Source: Pseudofabraea citricarpa (lineage: Eukaryota > Ascomycota > Leotiomycetes > Helotiales > Dermateaceae). Taken from it: a stretch of 64,000 nucleotides of DNA. Location of the stretch: contig JAPWGK010000002.1 in the NCBI GenBank assembly GCA_029641185.1, positions 124,001-188,000 on the forward strand, read 5' to 3'. The translations under genes and the position numbers were made by a program. Below the pieces are notes generated by a model, which had not been told where the DNA came from, ran no database searches, and saw only the letters and a list, made by a program, of their open reading frames with translations. This document shows, in pieces, positions 11,485-24,038 of the stretch. The first letter of the stretch is position 1. Every line of letters begins with the position of its first letter.

Positions 11485-14400
11485 TCAATGTCCAGTCATT
11501 GTCACATCGACTCCACTATTTGAGCTGCTGAAGCTACCACTACCACCACCAATAAATTCAGCTTTGCTCCGAGCAATTAACCCGTTCATTTCGCCTGCAT
11601 GGTTTAAGATGAGGATATCCATTTGAAGGGCACTAGACGGCTGTGAGGCTACCGAAAGGAATTTGATCGTTCGTTTGAGGAGAACGCTGAGGCGCTCCTT
11701 ATCGATCAGCTTGTTCAGTACAGGATCGCGGTAAACAGCTAGGAGGGTTAAAACGTTTCCCCATTGCCTGTCAGATGTTAGATGTGGTCAACAAGGGAGG
11801 TGGCATATCTTACGCATGAGCGGTACCCCAGATATTGGTGACGATCAATCTGTCCTTAGTGATATCGTTGACCACTTTATCAAATGCGATGGTACTCTGA
11901 ATAAGAGCTTCGATGCAGTTGCTGGCGTAGTTCAAGACTTTGTCGGAGATCTGGGACATTGATGTCGCATTCTTGTTGATGCTTGGTACCTCGACTTCTG
12001 ATCTGAACTCTTGGGTGATCTTCTCACCTGCGTTTGAAGATCTCTCGGCCGAGTTTTCCAGAATCTTCAGAACAAAGTATCTGTACGTTATGTTTTTGGC
12101 TCCGTAGTATTTGGCACGTAATCGAGCTACCAGTATATTATTGGACGGTGGATCTCCTTCCTTCCACCTGAAAGGTTCAGGGACCATACTTCGCCAATTC
12201 TCCAGCGTGTCAGCCATAATATCAATATTCCTAGGTACTTGACTTTGGCGTGTTTGTGGATCGGGTATGGAGTCTACTATGTTATCAGTAAGCCGTCTTC
12301 ATAGTGTCTTGCGCGCGTGGCTTACCTGATTCTGGTGAATAGAACATCGTGTGTAGCTGATTCAGATGCTTTCTCAAGAATAGCTGAGCACTGTAGCTAT
12401 CTAGTACGAATTTTGAAAACCCGTCCTTCTCCGCCTGTATCATATTTGGCCATGGGACCTTTGCTTCGTACCGTAGTATGCCAGTCTGTTCGAGAGGCAG
12501 CTCTGCAAGGATGTCACTCTCCAGTTGCAGCAGGGTCCAGAATGCGAATAGATCAGGATTATCCTTTGCCGGTACATGTTCGCGCTCTCTTGGCTCCTTT
12601 GCCATGAGTTTCTCCCATCGGCCTAAGCGTTTTCGGATGATGACTCGAAGAGCTCGAGATGCATTACACAGAAACCCCCAACTCTCAATGACTCGACCAA
12701 GTTGGCCATGGTAGAGACTTGCGAGGATATTGGTGTGCACATGCTGGAGAGTATTGCCCGAAAGCTGGTTGCCGATGATGTCAGTTGCCATAGCAAAGTA
12801 CTGCAAGCCGGGAATGAAATCCAAGTTCTTGGGGCGATTCCCAGATATTCCACCCCCACCGGAAGTTACTCCATCCATCGAGGTTCGTCGACTGTGGGGA
12901 TGAAGTCGATCAACTTCTTGCGGTGAAGGGAGATCTGGTGACTGAACCGACATCGTCGGCGAACCTTGCATGGGTGAAAGAGGATGACTGCCATTCTTCA
13001 TCAGCGGAGAGTTTCGCCTGGCCGCGTCTTCTCGGTCAAGGCAAACGTCCCTTATTTTCTCTTTGTGCTTGCAGATTGCGCCCAGAGCAAGCATTGAAAG
13101 AACCATAGCAGTACTTATCGTCCGAGGCGGATGTCCGGGTTTCAGGGTATCGCGATAGAAATAGCTCGGCTCAGCATATTCCTGGCTGCCATCACGAGAA
13201 CGTTTTCGTTTTGAACCAGGGCTATCTGGGGTAGAGCCTTGGTGGTTGACTACGTGTAGCTGGCGATGCTGCGGTTGACTTGGAGCCAGTGACTTCAGGA
13301 AGCTGCTGACCAGGTAATTTTTCGACCTCTCGGTGATCAGAGGATGCATCTTGTTCATCGAGTTCATATAAGAGTCTACTAGGTCAAGTACTGTCTCTTT
13401 TCTAAAGTCGGGCATGCCGTTGGCATTGATTTCTCCTCGTGCGACGCCAACATCATTTGGCGGCGTGAGACCACCTACCTGACCCCATTCTTCCGTAGCA
13501 GGTGATGAAGCTTCTGAATGCACATCGCTTGGTGTTTGGTCCCAGTTGTGATCAGTCATCGGATCATTGTCGTATCCTCTGGCCAGATCTAACCCTTCTC
13601 CTCGACCATAGAGTCTCAGTAAGCCACGCTTCTCCTCTACTACGAGGGGAAAGGTGTCAATCCGGGCATTGCTTCCCTTGAAGATCTTCACGCCGCGGGT
13701 CATCTCGTGAATTGGACCGACCAGCAGTAGACGAGCTGCTCCTGTAGTATGATTTACGGGCATAGCCGGCGGCCCTGGCGGCACAGGATCTCCTTGGTCC
13801 TCTTCCCCTTCAGAGTTGTCCAGAGGTTGCATTGTTTCAGCAGCGGGCGTCGAAGGGGGCGGCGAGAAAGAGCGTGGTTCAGCGGGTGCCGCTTGAGCAG
13901 CCATGCTACTCACGCCCTCATCTCGGGAATCTTCTTTTTTGAACTGGACTACGCCATTAGATGTTCTCGAGGGGGTGTGCCCCATGCTGGTAAACCATTG
14001 GCGCATCTCGCGTACTTCAGTCTCGAGTTTCTCCTGCCTCTCCTCTTGTTTCTTGGCAAAATCGCTAAACTGAGATGTCATACTCTGAATGGCATCTAAC
14101 AGAACCTCCTGCGTCTTATCTTGCCTACTTCTTGTTAGCTTGGCCCCGTGATTTCGCGGGTCATGTGAACTTACTGTTTTGGAGGGGGTTCTCGGAAGTG
14201 ACACGGGATTCCCTTCTCTCTACAACTGGTACACGGCTTCATCTCGTCGCATTTCGCCTTGAGAGACCGGCAGCTATCGCACGCCTGCGCGGCGCGCTGG
14301 GGTTTCCTCTTGCCCGGGTTGGAGTTATTTCCCGCGTAGGGCGGTGGTCCATTGTTGTACGGATCGCGTGGGGTCGCGGGGGCATGCCCGTATATAGGCA

Positions 14401-14977
14401 TGCTGTCATACGGCTGTGAAGCCATTGGGGTCTGCGGTGCTGGTGTCTGCGGTGGTGGATAGCTCGACGTTCGATAGGGCCCATGACCTGGCCCCATAGG
14501 CTCATACACAGGCATCACATATCTTCGGTGTTCGTCTGGGTGTTGGTTTGGGTTGTGCTCGGGGCCGATGCCCGTCGAGGGCGGCCGGTGGTGGTGCTGT
14601 TGCTGCTGCTGCTGAGATATATTCTCGTCAGAAGGATCTCTCTTCATCGGGGCTTCACGGTTCCCAGCATACGGAGGGTGATATGGGTGCGAAGGGCCCG
14701 ACAGAGGTCGAGGGTGAGGGTGATCTCGGTGTGCGTTCGAGTAGTCGGAGGGCTCGTGGAGTCGACGGTCGTCCTGAGCATGAGGCAGAGGGTGAGTAGT
14801 ATGCGGCGTATGCGGTTGAGAGTCCGGACGCGAGAAGGGAGAAGGTCTGTCAAAGGGAGGGGGAAGGCTGGGTAGTTGTATCGGCCGTGTATCTCGAGGC
14901 GAATTTGACCATGAAGCAGAAGCCGAACCTGAATCAATTCGTGGTCGTTTCGAGTCCGGCGGCCCAATGTCCATCAT
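11485..14977 (-). CDS. Zn(II)2Cys6 transcription factor
   Basis: Nuclear fungal-type regulator. Exons 14977-14175, 14124-12326, 12276-11814 and 11767-11485 join in phase to 1,115 residues, with introns of 46-50 bp and CTAAC branch points. The zinc cluster is near residues 233-259, with exact spacing C-x2-C-x6-C-x5-C-x2-C-x6-C, preceded by Q-R-A-A-Q-A and followed by a coiled coil rich in K/Q/E (about 270-320) that likely dimerises. The first 230 residues are disordered, Pro/His/Gln-rich, with a poly-Gln/His run. The middle region (about 540-950) has helical blocks typical of the fungal-specific TF domain, including a region starting D-L-V-D-S-Y. The C-terminus ends in a Gly/Ser-rich tail. The cluster sits unusually far from the N-terminus. 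Its targets are unknown. Confidence 0.9.
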
Positions 14978-16531
14978 GGCTATTCTTGAAGGGTTGGGCG
15001 ACAGACAGTCAAGTAGTCACGGTATCAGAGGCCATGGATAGAAGCGGTCGAGCGCAGCGGCTTCTTACAGGCTCTGCGATCCAGACACAAGGAAGCTGTC
15101 GTCTAGCAGATCATCTGGGGGGGGTGTGCGTGGTGGTGGGAGGGGGGGCGCGGTGTCGGGTCGGTAGGGAGCCTGGGGGGGGCGATGTAGTAGAAGGTAT
15201 GACAAGGAAGGATGGGGAGCAGGAGTAGTGAATTGAGCAAGCAAGCAAGCAAGCACAGGCTCAAGCAGCTCAAGCAGCAGCAGCAGTTGCTGGCGCAATG
15301 CTCATGTGGTCTGCGAGGGCAAAGTAGGAGCGTGTGCGTTGTGTGTGGCTCGGTACGGTACGGTAGGAAGGGTAGGTCGGTAGGCAAAAGCAGGTAGGCG
15401 TATAGCTTCTGCGCGCGGGCGTAGAAGGGTTTCGTATTTATGGGGACTATACTTTGGGACAAGAGATTGATCAGCATGTGTGTTGGCACCTAATGAATCT
15501 GCCAGAGCCCAATATGGGGAGGGGGAGTGAGGAGAGGAGAAGGAGGGAAGGGAGGGGGAGTAGGTGAAGAGGCAGAGACAATAAGAGAGAGACTGAGGCC
15601 GACGAGAGAGACGCTCATAGGTACCAGGTCGTAGTATCATGGCGGGCGTGTGTATAGCTCCCCTGTAACTAAAGCCTGTAACCTGTGCGGTAGCCTGTAG
15701 CCTGTAGCTTGTGCTTGTGCTTGTGCTTGTGCTGTAGCCTTGTAAGGTACTATACGGTGCTGTGCTGTAGCGAGGGGAACTGGCTGCGTGCACCTTGCTA
15801 CAACAGTAACGGTATGTCCACGATACTGATCTGATGCGATGCTGATGCTGATGCTGCACAGTCCAGGACGGCTTTTCTCTCTTGTGTCTCTCGCTTTTGC
15901 CTGGCAGTTCCAGACGCGCGCAACCCCAAAGAAGAAGAGCCATCCATGTCCTGTCTGCCGCTTGCCTGGTTGGCATCGGCAGAGCACGGAGCGGAGAGGG
16001 GAGGGGGGAGGGGGGGCGCTCGGCTTCTGAATCTTGATAGAGAAGGAAAGTCTGTGTGCAATTTTTTTACCTTTGCGATGCTGCTTCTGCTGCGTCTTCT
16101 TTTGCTTCCTCTGCTCGATCCGTTGGTCAGGAAGGATGCGGATCTCCAGGAGAGGCGGTACGTGGGTTGAGTGGTCGCCGAGCTGTGTGCGGTACATGTA
16201 CCGTAGAGTAGAGTAGTGAGGAGAGGAGAGGAGAGAGTACTGTAGAGTACCGTAGTAGGTACGTGGGCCGTGGAACTTTCAGTCTCATGCAATGCGCTGC
16301 AGATGCGATTGAACACCCTTCACTCTTCACGGTGGTTTCGCTTCGGGTTGGGCCAGTACCGTCGCCCGAAGCTGAGCTGGTGATTGATGAGCGATGAGCG
16401 ATGAGCGACGGAGTAACAGGAGCGGTGGGAGCGGTGGGAGGTTGGGTGCTGGGTGTGGAGTGTGGTCGAGATGCTGGTGGTAGTGTTGGTAGTGTTGGTG
16501 GTACAGTACAGCTCTGTCGTCTTGTCCTTTC

Positions 16532-16554
16532 TTTTTTTTTTTTTTTTTTTTTTT
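16532..16554. repeat. Poly-T run of 23
   Basis: Uninterrupted run of 23 T on the + strand, the longest homopolymer in the window. It could be an A-tail relic of an insertion read from the - strand, but no element is visible beside it. Confidence 0.9.
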
Positions 16555-16949
16555 CTTTCGCGAGCGATGCTAATAAAGTTGCCCACTAAACTACAGTACG
16601 TGACCGTGACTACTGACTACTGGTACGTGAAATTTCCCGAGCGCGGTCTGTTCCCCTCGAGCCTTGCAAACCCAAACCTTGTCCCGCACGACTCGAAACT
16701 CAACAGCAGCAGCAAGATGCTCAGATAGTGATGACGGCTCTCAATGGCGGAAACCCTAATCGCGTCTAGCTGGCTACAGCTCTACGGTACGGTACCAGAC
16801 GGGAACCCTTCAATGACAGCGACAACAAACAACGACGACGACGACGACAACCATCAAGTCACAGCAAGCACAATTGGACAAGATCATAACCAAGTTTGGG
16901 TGCAGCGCTCGGCACGCACCCTCACCGCACACGCGACGCAGCAACGCAG

Positions 16950-16983
16950 CAAGGCGAGGCAAGGCAAGGCAAGGCAAGGCAGG
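16950..16983. repeat. GGCAA pentanucleotide microsatellite
   Basis: About six AAGGC/GGCAA units in a row with one variant copy. Confidence 0.85.
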
Positions 16984-17414
16984 AAAACGCGATACAACGT
17001 ACAGTACGGTAGCTAGGCAGCGCTGGGAAGAGATCTGATCGTCGAGTAAGGCGGAAGTGGAGGGGGATGTGGTGGCGGCGGTTGGTGGGAGCTGGTGGTG
17101 GTGGAGGATGTGGTGGAAGATGTGGTGGAGGTGAGAAATGAGAGGTGAGAGGTGGGAGAAAAGAAAGGGCTGATGCTCTTCTGCTTCTGCTTCTGCTTCT
17201 GCATCTTGCTGCTGGGGGAGGTCGGGGAGGGAGAGGGGGGTGGTTGCAACTCGGTCACCGTCGCATTTGCAGTCGTCGCAGAGTCACCAGCCGTTGGTGA
17301 AGGCCACTCTAAATTGGTGATGTGATGGACGCCAAGGATCAGAGAGAGGTGTGAGGTGTGGTGTGGTGTGGTGAAATGTACTGTATGTACTGTATGTACG
17401 GTATGTACGGTAAG

Positions 17415-17444
17415 TGCTGCTGCTGCTGCTGCTGCTGCTGCTGC
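17415..17444. repeat. CTG trinucleotide microsatellite (about 10 units)
   Basis: Ten consecutive TGC/CTG units. The surrounding frames read poly-Leu, poly-Cys or, on the other strand, poly-Ala/Ser, and none belongs to a recognisable gene. Confidence 0.9.
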
Positions 17445-17642
17445 AGTGCTGTACAGGACGACATGAACAAACCGCATCACGGGTGCTGGCCGACGATAGG
17501 CGAACACAGGGTCCTCCCAGGGTGTGCGTGGTGGGAAACCTAGATGATAACAGGCCAGTTAAGGGATGGCGGTGCCCCCAGCGGCCACTCATGCTGGCTG
17601 GATTCCATCATTCACACCTGCAGCTGAGGCACAGCGCGCGAG

Positions 17643-17722
17643 CGAGCGAGGGAGGGGTCGAAGGGGTCGAAGGGGTCGGAGGGGGGGGTCGAGGGGGGTC
17701 GAGGGGGGTCGAGGAGGTTGCT
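17643..17722. repeat. GGGGTCGA-type G-rich repeat
   Basis: Units of GGGGTCGA and expanded GGGGGGTCGAG repeat about seven times, giving G-runs of 4 to 9. The runs could form a G-quadruplex on the + strand; that is inference. Confidence 0.85.
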
Positions 17723-18038
17723 TCTTGCGAGCAGAGCCCAAGAGAGCTGGCTGACCGATTGCCGAACAAGCAAGACGCCCAAAGAGGAGCAATGCCATGA
17801 TTGGATCACTGGAGACGAGCAGCGCAAATCATAGATGCGAGGCTATACCAGCGTCCCTAGGCTCCCTACGCTATAGCCGCTATAGTAGCAAGAGTAGCGA
17901 TGCCACTGCACCTGCGATAGCCCTGTGCTCGCCCGTTGGTTGTGCTCCTGTACCTGTGGGTGCCAGGGCTGGACACTACAAAAGGGGTGCGAAAGAGGCG
18001 AGCACAAGGTCACACAGCACACCCAGACCTGGCTTTGG

Positions 18039-18070
18039 CAGCATCAGCATCAGCATCAGCACCAGCATCG
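18039..18070. repeat. ATCAGC hexanucleotide microsatellite
   Basis: About five AGCATC units with one variant (AGCACC). Confidence 0.85.
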
Positions 18071-20715
18071 TAAACACACGGGTCACGGGGTAGGTGGTGG
18101 GTTGGTGGCGGTGGGCGGTGGACGGTGGAATGCAGGGAGGATGTCGAGGTTAAGGTCGAGGGGTCACTCTCTCTCTTTCTTTCAGAGTGCTGACTGTACT
18201 TCGGCCTCCCTAGAGCCATGCGCTCTCCCCGCACGGCAGCTGGTGTACAGCCAACAGCCAACAGCATCTCAGGTACATGTACCACCTGAACTGCCCCTCA
18301 CCGTTGTTGCATACCTACCGTACAACCACCCTCTCAATCATCACGAAGCATCCTCACGACGCCCGATGCCGTCGCAGCCAGCCTGGCAAGCAGGCAAGCA
18401 ACCAAGCAAGCAGGCAATCAAAAAATACCGCAGCCACCAAACAAACTACCACTTCCAATAAATGGCGTCGTCGCGCGGGATTATGCGGCAAGACACACAC
18501 AACACACATACTTTTCTATATTGCGTGAGGAATCAGGATTCAGCAATCCCACCACCACAGCCTTTTTGCTTTTTGCTAAAAACACACCTCTCCCCCCCTC
18601 CCCTCCTCCCTCCGCTCCTCGCTGTGGCAGCGCAAGTACAAACGGAAAGTAGACGGTCGGTTAGCGCAGGCCCTCCCGGTCAGCAATGTCAAAGCTCCAA
18701 GGTCTAAACTCCCGGCTCCGAGGTCGTGGAACTCGGCCTCAAGGGATGAGCAGAATCAAACAACTGCCATACCCTGCTACCTGCTGGACCTGCCCCTCTC
18801 CCCGCCCATATTATTGCTCTTTCTCAAGCCTCGGTGGCCCAGCACGATTCAGGCTATTTGCTGTGCTGTTCTGCAACGGTTTTGACACTGACTGACAGGC
18901 CGGGGGCGCTGCTGACCTGACCTGGCGCTGGTTCAATGACGGTTCGGGTGGGCGATCCAATTTCGGACCAAATTTGACTTTTGGGGTCTTCGAGCCGACC
19001 GAACGTGTTCCCAACCCAACTTATCCCTCCGACCCTCCGAGCCTCGAATAATCTCCTCGCAGTCTGTCTGAATCATCTCGCTCTCTAATAATGCAACTCA
19101 CACCCATGATCCCTCGGCTTGCTTGCTCAGGAGTCAAGAGTCAGGACCTCAGGCTGGCGCAGGTATGGATGGTACATGTACGGACAAACGACGAGTACGC
19201 AATACAGCATCGGGGACCAGCAGGGAAGGATGACGAAAATCTGTGACGGCACCATGTTTGTCATGCCGTCAGTCCGAAAAGGCGGTGTTGCTTCTTCTTC
19301 TTCGTCTTCGTCGTCGTTTTCTCCTTCTCCTTCTCCTTCTTCCCGCTATTCTTCTGCTGAAGTTCTAAGGCTGTCGTGCTAAGCAGCAGCGGCTAGAGGG
19401 TCGCTGGGCTCTGGGACCCTGACGCCCTAAGCCTGGCACCCTGGGGATTGATGTGACCCTAAAGGGATGCTCCCAAAGCCTAATTCTCACTAAAAGGATT
19501 GCACTGAGGGCTGGTCGGCAGGGCCCGTGCCCCGCGACAATGGTTGGCTGTGGAGCTGTGCCTGGCTACTGTTGGCTGCTGTTGGCTGCTGTTGGCTGCT
19601 GTTGAGTGCTGACAGCGAGTAGAAGCCGACGCCTCCAGTGCTTCTTCCAGCGCCTCCACGAAGCCCATCCCAAGCCCATACCGAACAACTCCGAAATCGA
19701 GTCATGATCGCTGCTCACTGCTGCTCAGCTCGAGCGCCACCGCCAGTTTCGCTCGTTGTTCATCTTCCTCACCTTCCGTCATTTCGTTGTTCAGGACCCC
19801 AAGAAGTACCGTGGGCGGCTGGCTTTTCCCACTACCAAGTTCCTTCCAAGTTCCCACGCGGACTCCACGCACGAGGGCTGCAGTCGCTAAGGCGTCAAAT
19901 CGAGCTTCGTGGCCATCTCATCTCATCTCGGGTTACTACTACGGTACACTGGACTGGACTGCACTGCACCACTCCCACCTCCCAAGCCTTTGAAAATGAT
20001 AGTTCCTGACAAGACCACTTTGTTTGGTAAAGTGGCCGGTGAAGTGCCGACCTGGCGGTAATCCGGCCCAGCAAAAACAAGAATAACTGGAATCAATGAC
20101 TGTTCAAACCTCCAAAGCCGTCCCAGTATTACTGCTTACGGGAACTGTTTCTAGCGTCTCTTTTCACCGCTCCTGTTCCTCCTCCTCCTCCTCCAACTTC
20201 CGACCGGCGGCGACTTGGAAAAAGCTTGGACAAGCTGCCAGACTGGATTATTGCCGTGTGTCATCATGTCATGCCAGCAGAGTTTGGATCGTAGCCATCA
20301 TGTGAGCATCCTTTGATGCAAGTCACAGAAGATCATAAGCTGTTATCGCCTAGGAAGTATGAAGGTCGCACACGAGATACGATGCCGCGTTGATGCCCAA
20401 CTTCAAGCAACATCCCTGCCGGCCATCCTTTTTTTAAACTTGCACGGCGAACATGGCTTGCGAAACAGCATTTGGCAACATCCCTCCAGGCCTCGTGGGA
20501 AGCGTGTGGAAAGCAGCACGCTCGCTGCATTACTGCCAGGTCGGCGACGTCGGCCAGGGATGGAGGAGGGGAAGCAGAAGAAGAAACGCGAGCAAAGCCG
20601 TTAAGTGCCAGAGAGAGCCAACCACATCCACATCATGGTGACGATCTCTCAAGTTCTCAACATACACAGACCGGCAACAAGCACGATCCTCCTTGCCGCG
20701 TCGTCCAGTATAGCA

Positions 20716-20742
20716 GAGTACAGTACAGTACAGTACAGTACT
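20716..20742. repeat. AGTAC pentanucleotide microsatellite
   Basis: Five GTACA units in a row. This is a local expansion of the GTAC motif that is scattered over other intergenic parts of the window. Confidence 0.9.
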
Positions 20743-21005
20743 GTTGGCTAGGTACCTAGTTACAGCGATCCTGTCGTCAGCAGACTCAAGCGCAGATTGG
20801 CTTTGGTTTTGGGTTTTCAGTCGTAAGAGCGAGCTTGGAGGGATCAGCGATGTTTGGGGACGGCATGAGTGACGTTGGAAGTCTGAGAGTCGGTCACGAT
20901 TTGATGATTGAAACTGGGCTGCGATAGATGAATGCTTGGTTGATTGGTGGTGGGTGGCTGGTGATGCTCCAGCTTTACGAGGAGTCGAGGACGAGGCGGT
21001 CTGAC

Positions 21006-21024
21006 AATAATAATAATAATAATA
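21006..21024. repeat. AAT trinucleotide microsatellite
   Basis: Six ATA/AAT units in a row, in otherwise GC-rich flanks. Confidence 0.85.
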
Positions 21025-23100
21025 TCGGGTCATCGAAGTCCGAACAGTCGAGGAAGATGAGCAGGTGGGTTTGAGCGCCGGCCGCCCAATCACCACCTCT
21101 GCCCGTCGGCTACTGGACCCCACTCTCGGGCGGCGCTCAAGCCTACTTTTCGCTCTACTTTTCCTCTCCCCCACCGCCCACATCCACTGCCCACTGTTTA
21201 GTGCTGAGTGCTGTGTTCACTCTTCACTCTTCACTGCCCACCAGGAACCGCCTCCCCAACTGCCCTCCTCCACCCACTGTAAATCTCGCTTCAACTGCCT
21301 GAAGCCACAGCTGGGGCTGGGGCTGGGTACTGTAGTAACTTTACAGTAATGAGCGAGCTTTTCCCCCCTCCCACCTCCCACCTCTCTCACGCTCTTGTGG
21401 CCTGGCCTAGGCCTAGACCTAGGTCTGCTCGTTGAGCCGCGGTTCTCTCCAGTCTGGTACTGTGCCCTAATTCCTGCCGTTCACCCGTGACGACCGTTGG
21501 ATGCTTGGTGTCTGATCCCTCCTTCTGACTTTCTTCGCGAAGCGTTGTGGAAGGACTTGCCCGCCTCAGCCTCGCCTGTCTCCCTCGAGCTCTGGACCAC
21601 AAGGCTGAACCGTATATCCGGAGCACACACAGCACGAGGCAACACCTGGGATGAACGACTCCACCAGAAAGGACAATCACTTGGACCAGGAATGGGGTTG
21701 ATCAGCCAGCTCACATGTACGAAGTACTCAACTCGCATTACGACCTGCCATCATGCCATGTCATAATCCCACACACACACCGCATCCTCTGCAGCCTGCT
21801 ATGCACACAGGATGTTTGCAATATTGAATCGCTGCAAAGTCGACGGGCACCACATACAAACTCCAACAGCCTCTATTTTTGGATTTTGTTCTGGACCACT
21901 CCAATACCAGAAGGCTGAGAGCTGGGAAGGCTGCTGGATGTAACCCTCAGTTTCATTTGATCACCCAACTAACCTGCATGCAGAGACGAAAAGTGACAGG
22001 TCGTTTGGAACCAGTTTTCCAACTCATTTGGGATTGCAAGCCCGGCCGACTGAGAGAATCCCAAGCTCGCGGACTCGCGGTAATAAGAAAGTGACGCCCC
22101 CATACGGGAGCACAGCAAGATGCATGACGTCGCAATCATGCACCTGGACCATGTTACCCGTACTGTTTACCACGTCTTAAAGCGCGTGGAGCGCAGATAT
22201 CGCCTGATGTTGTCTGAACTCTGCAGCCCGTTCGAAGATCTCTGGCAGATGGCGGCCCGTGAAACTGGAGAGTTCCCAAGTTGGATTGATGCTTGGACCA
22301 CTGCTTAAGATGCGGACGTTGTTGGAATGAGGCTGCGGTCAGCACCGGATTTCCGAAAGCCTGGTGAAGGGAACTGGAGAAGGTCATCTCATGTAAATGA
22401 GCAGATGCCAGATGGCCGCGACAAGTCCTTCACTTCGTAGATCGGGGTCCGGCCCCAACCACCTTGAACTCTAGCTGTCTTGTTCGTCGTTCCAGTGATG
22501 CTCAGGAGCTCCCCATTTACTGTCGAATTTTGGCGTTTCCAGCGGTTCGAATAATTGTCCAGCTTCCCCAAATAGACATGCTTGCGATGTACCGTGGAAC
22601 GGATTTTCAAAAGTGACAACGAGATACGCGACGATATCCAATGTATCCACCAACATGGACAGGAATGGTGTTGTGGTTGAGAATCTGTCAACTTGTGCAG
22701 ATGCTGTGCGTTGTGTGGAAGTTCTTGAAAAGTCGACCAGGGCACATTGCGCGGCTAAAAGTCCCGAGCCTCGCCGCAAAGTGACCAAATGCGTGACGAG
22801 AAACTGATAGAAATTCGCGAACATGGGGTTAGGGATCAGTAACCAGATCTTGTGAAATTGGCTGCAGGAATGGCGTTGACTGAACCCTGATCTGCTTCAG
22901 GATCCCAACAGCCAATGCTGATATATGATGTGTTGTACCACCAGACCTCTGTTTGCCCTGAGAAAAAGCAATACATCTCGTACTTTGAGAGCCTCGCCAG
23001 GGCTAGACACGCACATCAAGACCGTCGGCCAGCTGCAGAATTTGCACTGTGCATATTGAAGGAGGTGGCCAAGCCTGGAATCACCTTTGATTCGAGACTG

Positions 23101-23819
23101 TCAATCGTCGGTCATTTCCACAAGTCGTCTTCGTTTGGTGGGATTCGCTTCGCGATGTCTGTTCTCGATCTCAGCAACCTCGCCCTGGGTATGGGAATCG
23201 ACGTCGATGGCTGGGTCCGTTGCATTCGGAGCAATGTCCTCGCCTTCCACAAATACCATGTCTCCTGTCTCACCCAGCGACTCTCGACTTGCCTCTTCCA
23301 GCAGCACAGCCAACGCGATCAGCGCTGTCTCGTCTAGGCTTCTCCAGTCGCCTGCTCCAGCATCGGGAGTAGCACGTGAGTAGAAGTCTGAGGCGTAGCA
23401 ATGGATCGCCTTGAGGAGTTCCGACTTAGGAAGATCTACAGGTGAGTCCCTCTCGTTGGCGAAGTAGATGTCGGATTCGGCGTATCTTGTAGGTGCATTT
23501 CTCCGTCGAAAGAGCACCGTCTCTGGGGCGACAGGAGCAGTAGAAGTCGAGGTAGTATCTCGACTTGAGGCAATTGCAACGCGATCAGGAATGAATCCCG
23601 TGGAAGATATACGACCTGGATAGGGAATATGTTAGCATGAGGTAGACAGTAGTAGAGAAGTGGAGTAGTCAATCCATGGCATTGTCAGCCTGACATACCT
23701 GCAACGGCATCGTACACCGTAGATTGCCTCTGTTTCGCGTGCTTTTCGTCCTTGGTAGAATCGGCTTGAGATGCTGCTGGATAAAGGAAGCGGTTCTGCG
23801 ACAGTGCTTTGGATGCCAT
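23101..23819 (-). CDS. Rrn10-like RNA polymerase I upstream activation factor subunit
   Basis: Two exons (23819-23699 and 23615-23101) around an 83-bp intron give 211 residues in phase. The conserved-looking core lies at about residues 95-155: L-P-K-S-E-L-L-K-A-I-H-C-Y-A-S-D, then after a short loop S-L-D-E-T-A-L-I-A-L-A-V-L-L-E-E. From memory this pattern (D-L-x-x-x-H-Y-Y-A, then D-E-T-S-L-I-T-L-G-L-L-I-E) matches yeast Rrn10, a subunit of the UAF complex that activates rDNA transcription. The N-terminus is disordered and the C-terminus acidic with a K-R-R-R-L nuclear-signal-like end. The match rests on one short core and I could not align it formally. If it is wrong, this is a conserved fungal nuclear protein of unknown role. 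It is divergent from the CSA gene. Confidence 0.55.
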
Positions 23820-24038
23820 GCTGGACCAAGGTGGTTGATGTGTATTAGAGCTGGTTCAAGTAAGATTTGGTGAAGAGCGCGACGCGCTTGTGATTAGTAG
23901 ACGGGAGGTTATTTTAGGTTTTCGAGCCTGCAGCCTTGTCATTCAGCCTTGCTGAGCCCGACGTCACAATAGAAGCTCGCGATGCGCCTACGACCACAAC
24001 AACAGTACCACAGCACATAAGCTGCTGCTCTTCGATGT
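23820..24038. promoter_or_regulatory. Bidirectional promoter between Rrn10-like and CSA genes
   Basis: Only 219 bp separate the two divergent start codons (23819 on -, 24039 on +), so both promoters must lie here. No TATA box is obvious, as usual for housekeeping genes. Confidence 0.6.

Larger units (their letters stand above)
14978..23100. other. 8-kb gene-poor region rich in simple repeats
   Basis: No ORF in these 8.1 kb carries a recognisable domain, and I could not join neighbouring frames into a credible spliced gene. The sequence is crowded with microsatellites: GCAA at 15236, a 23-T run at 16532, GGCAA at 16950, CTG at 17415, GGGGTCGA at 17645, ATCAGC at 18039, AGTAC at 20716 and AAT at 21006. 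It also holds many GTAC/TACGGTA motifs. It could be a long regulatory leader of the Zn2Cys6 gene or contain lineage-specific or non-coding transcripts. Confidence 0.5.

Noticed and set aside
15302..15976. 224-codon ORF on the - strand
   Set aside because: Composition follows local CTG/TGTAGCC repeats; no domain, and overlapping frames of similar length exist.
17013..17800. Several ORFs of 100-160 codons
   Set aside because: They consist of low-complexity Ser/Ala/Leu/Gly runs from CTG and GGGGTCGA repeats and show no domain or splice pattern.
20530..21183. 217-codon ORF on the - strand
   Set aside because: Ser/Arg-rich low-complexity composition, crosses AGTAC and AAT microsatellites, no recognisable family.
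22471..22824. 117-codon ORF on the - strand
   Set aside because: The peptide looks somewhat protein-like but has no recognisable domain, no partner exons and overlaps other open frames.
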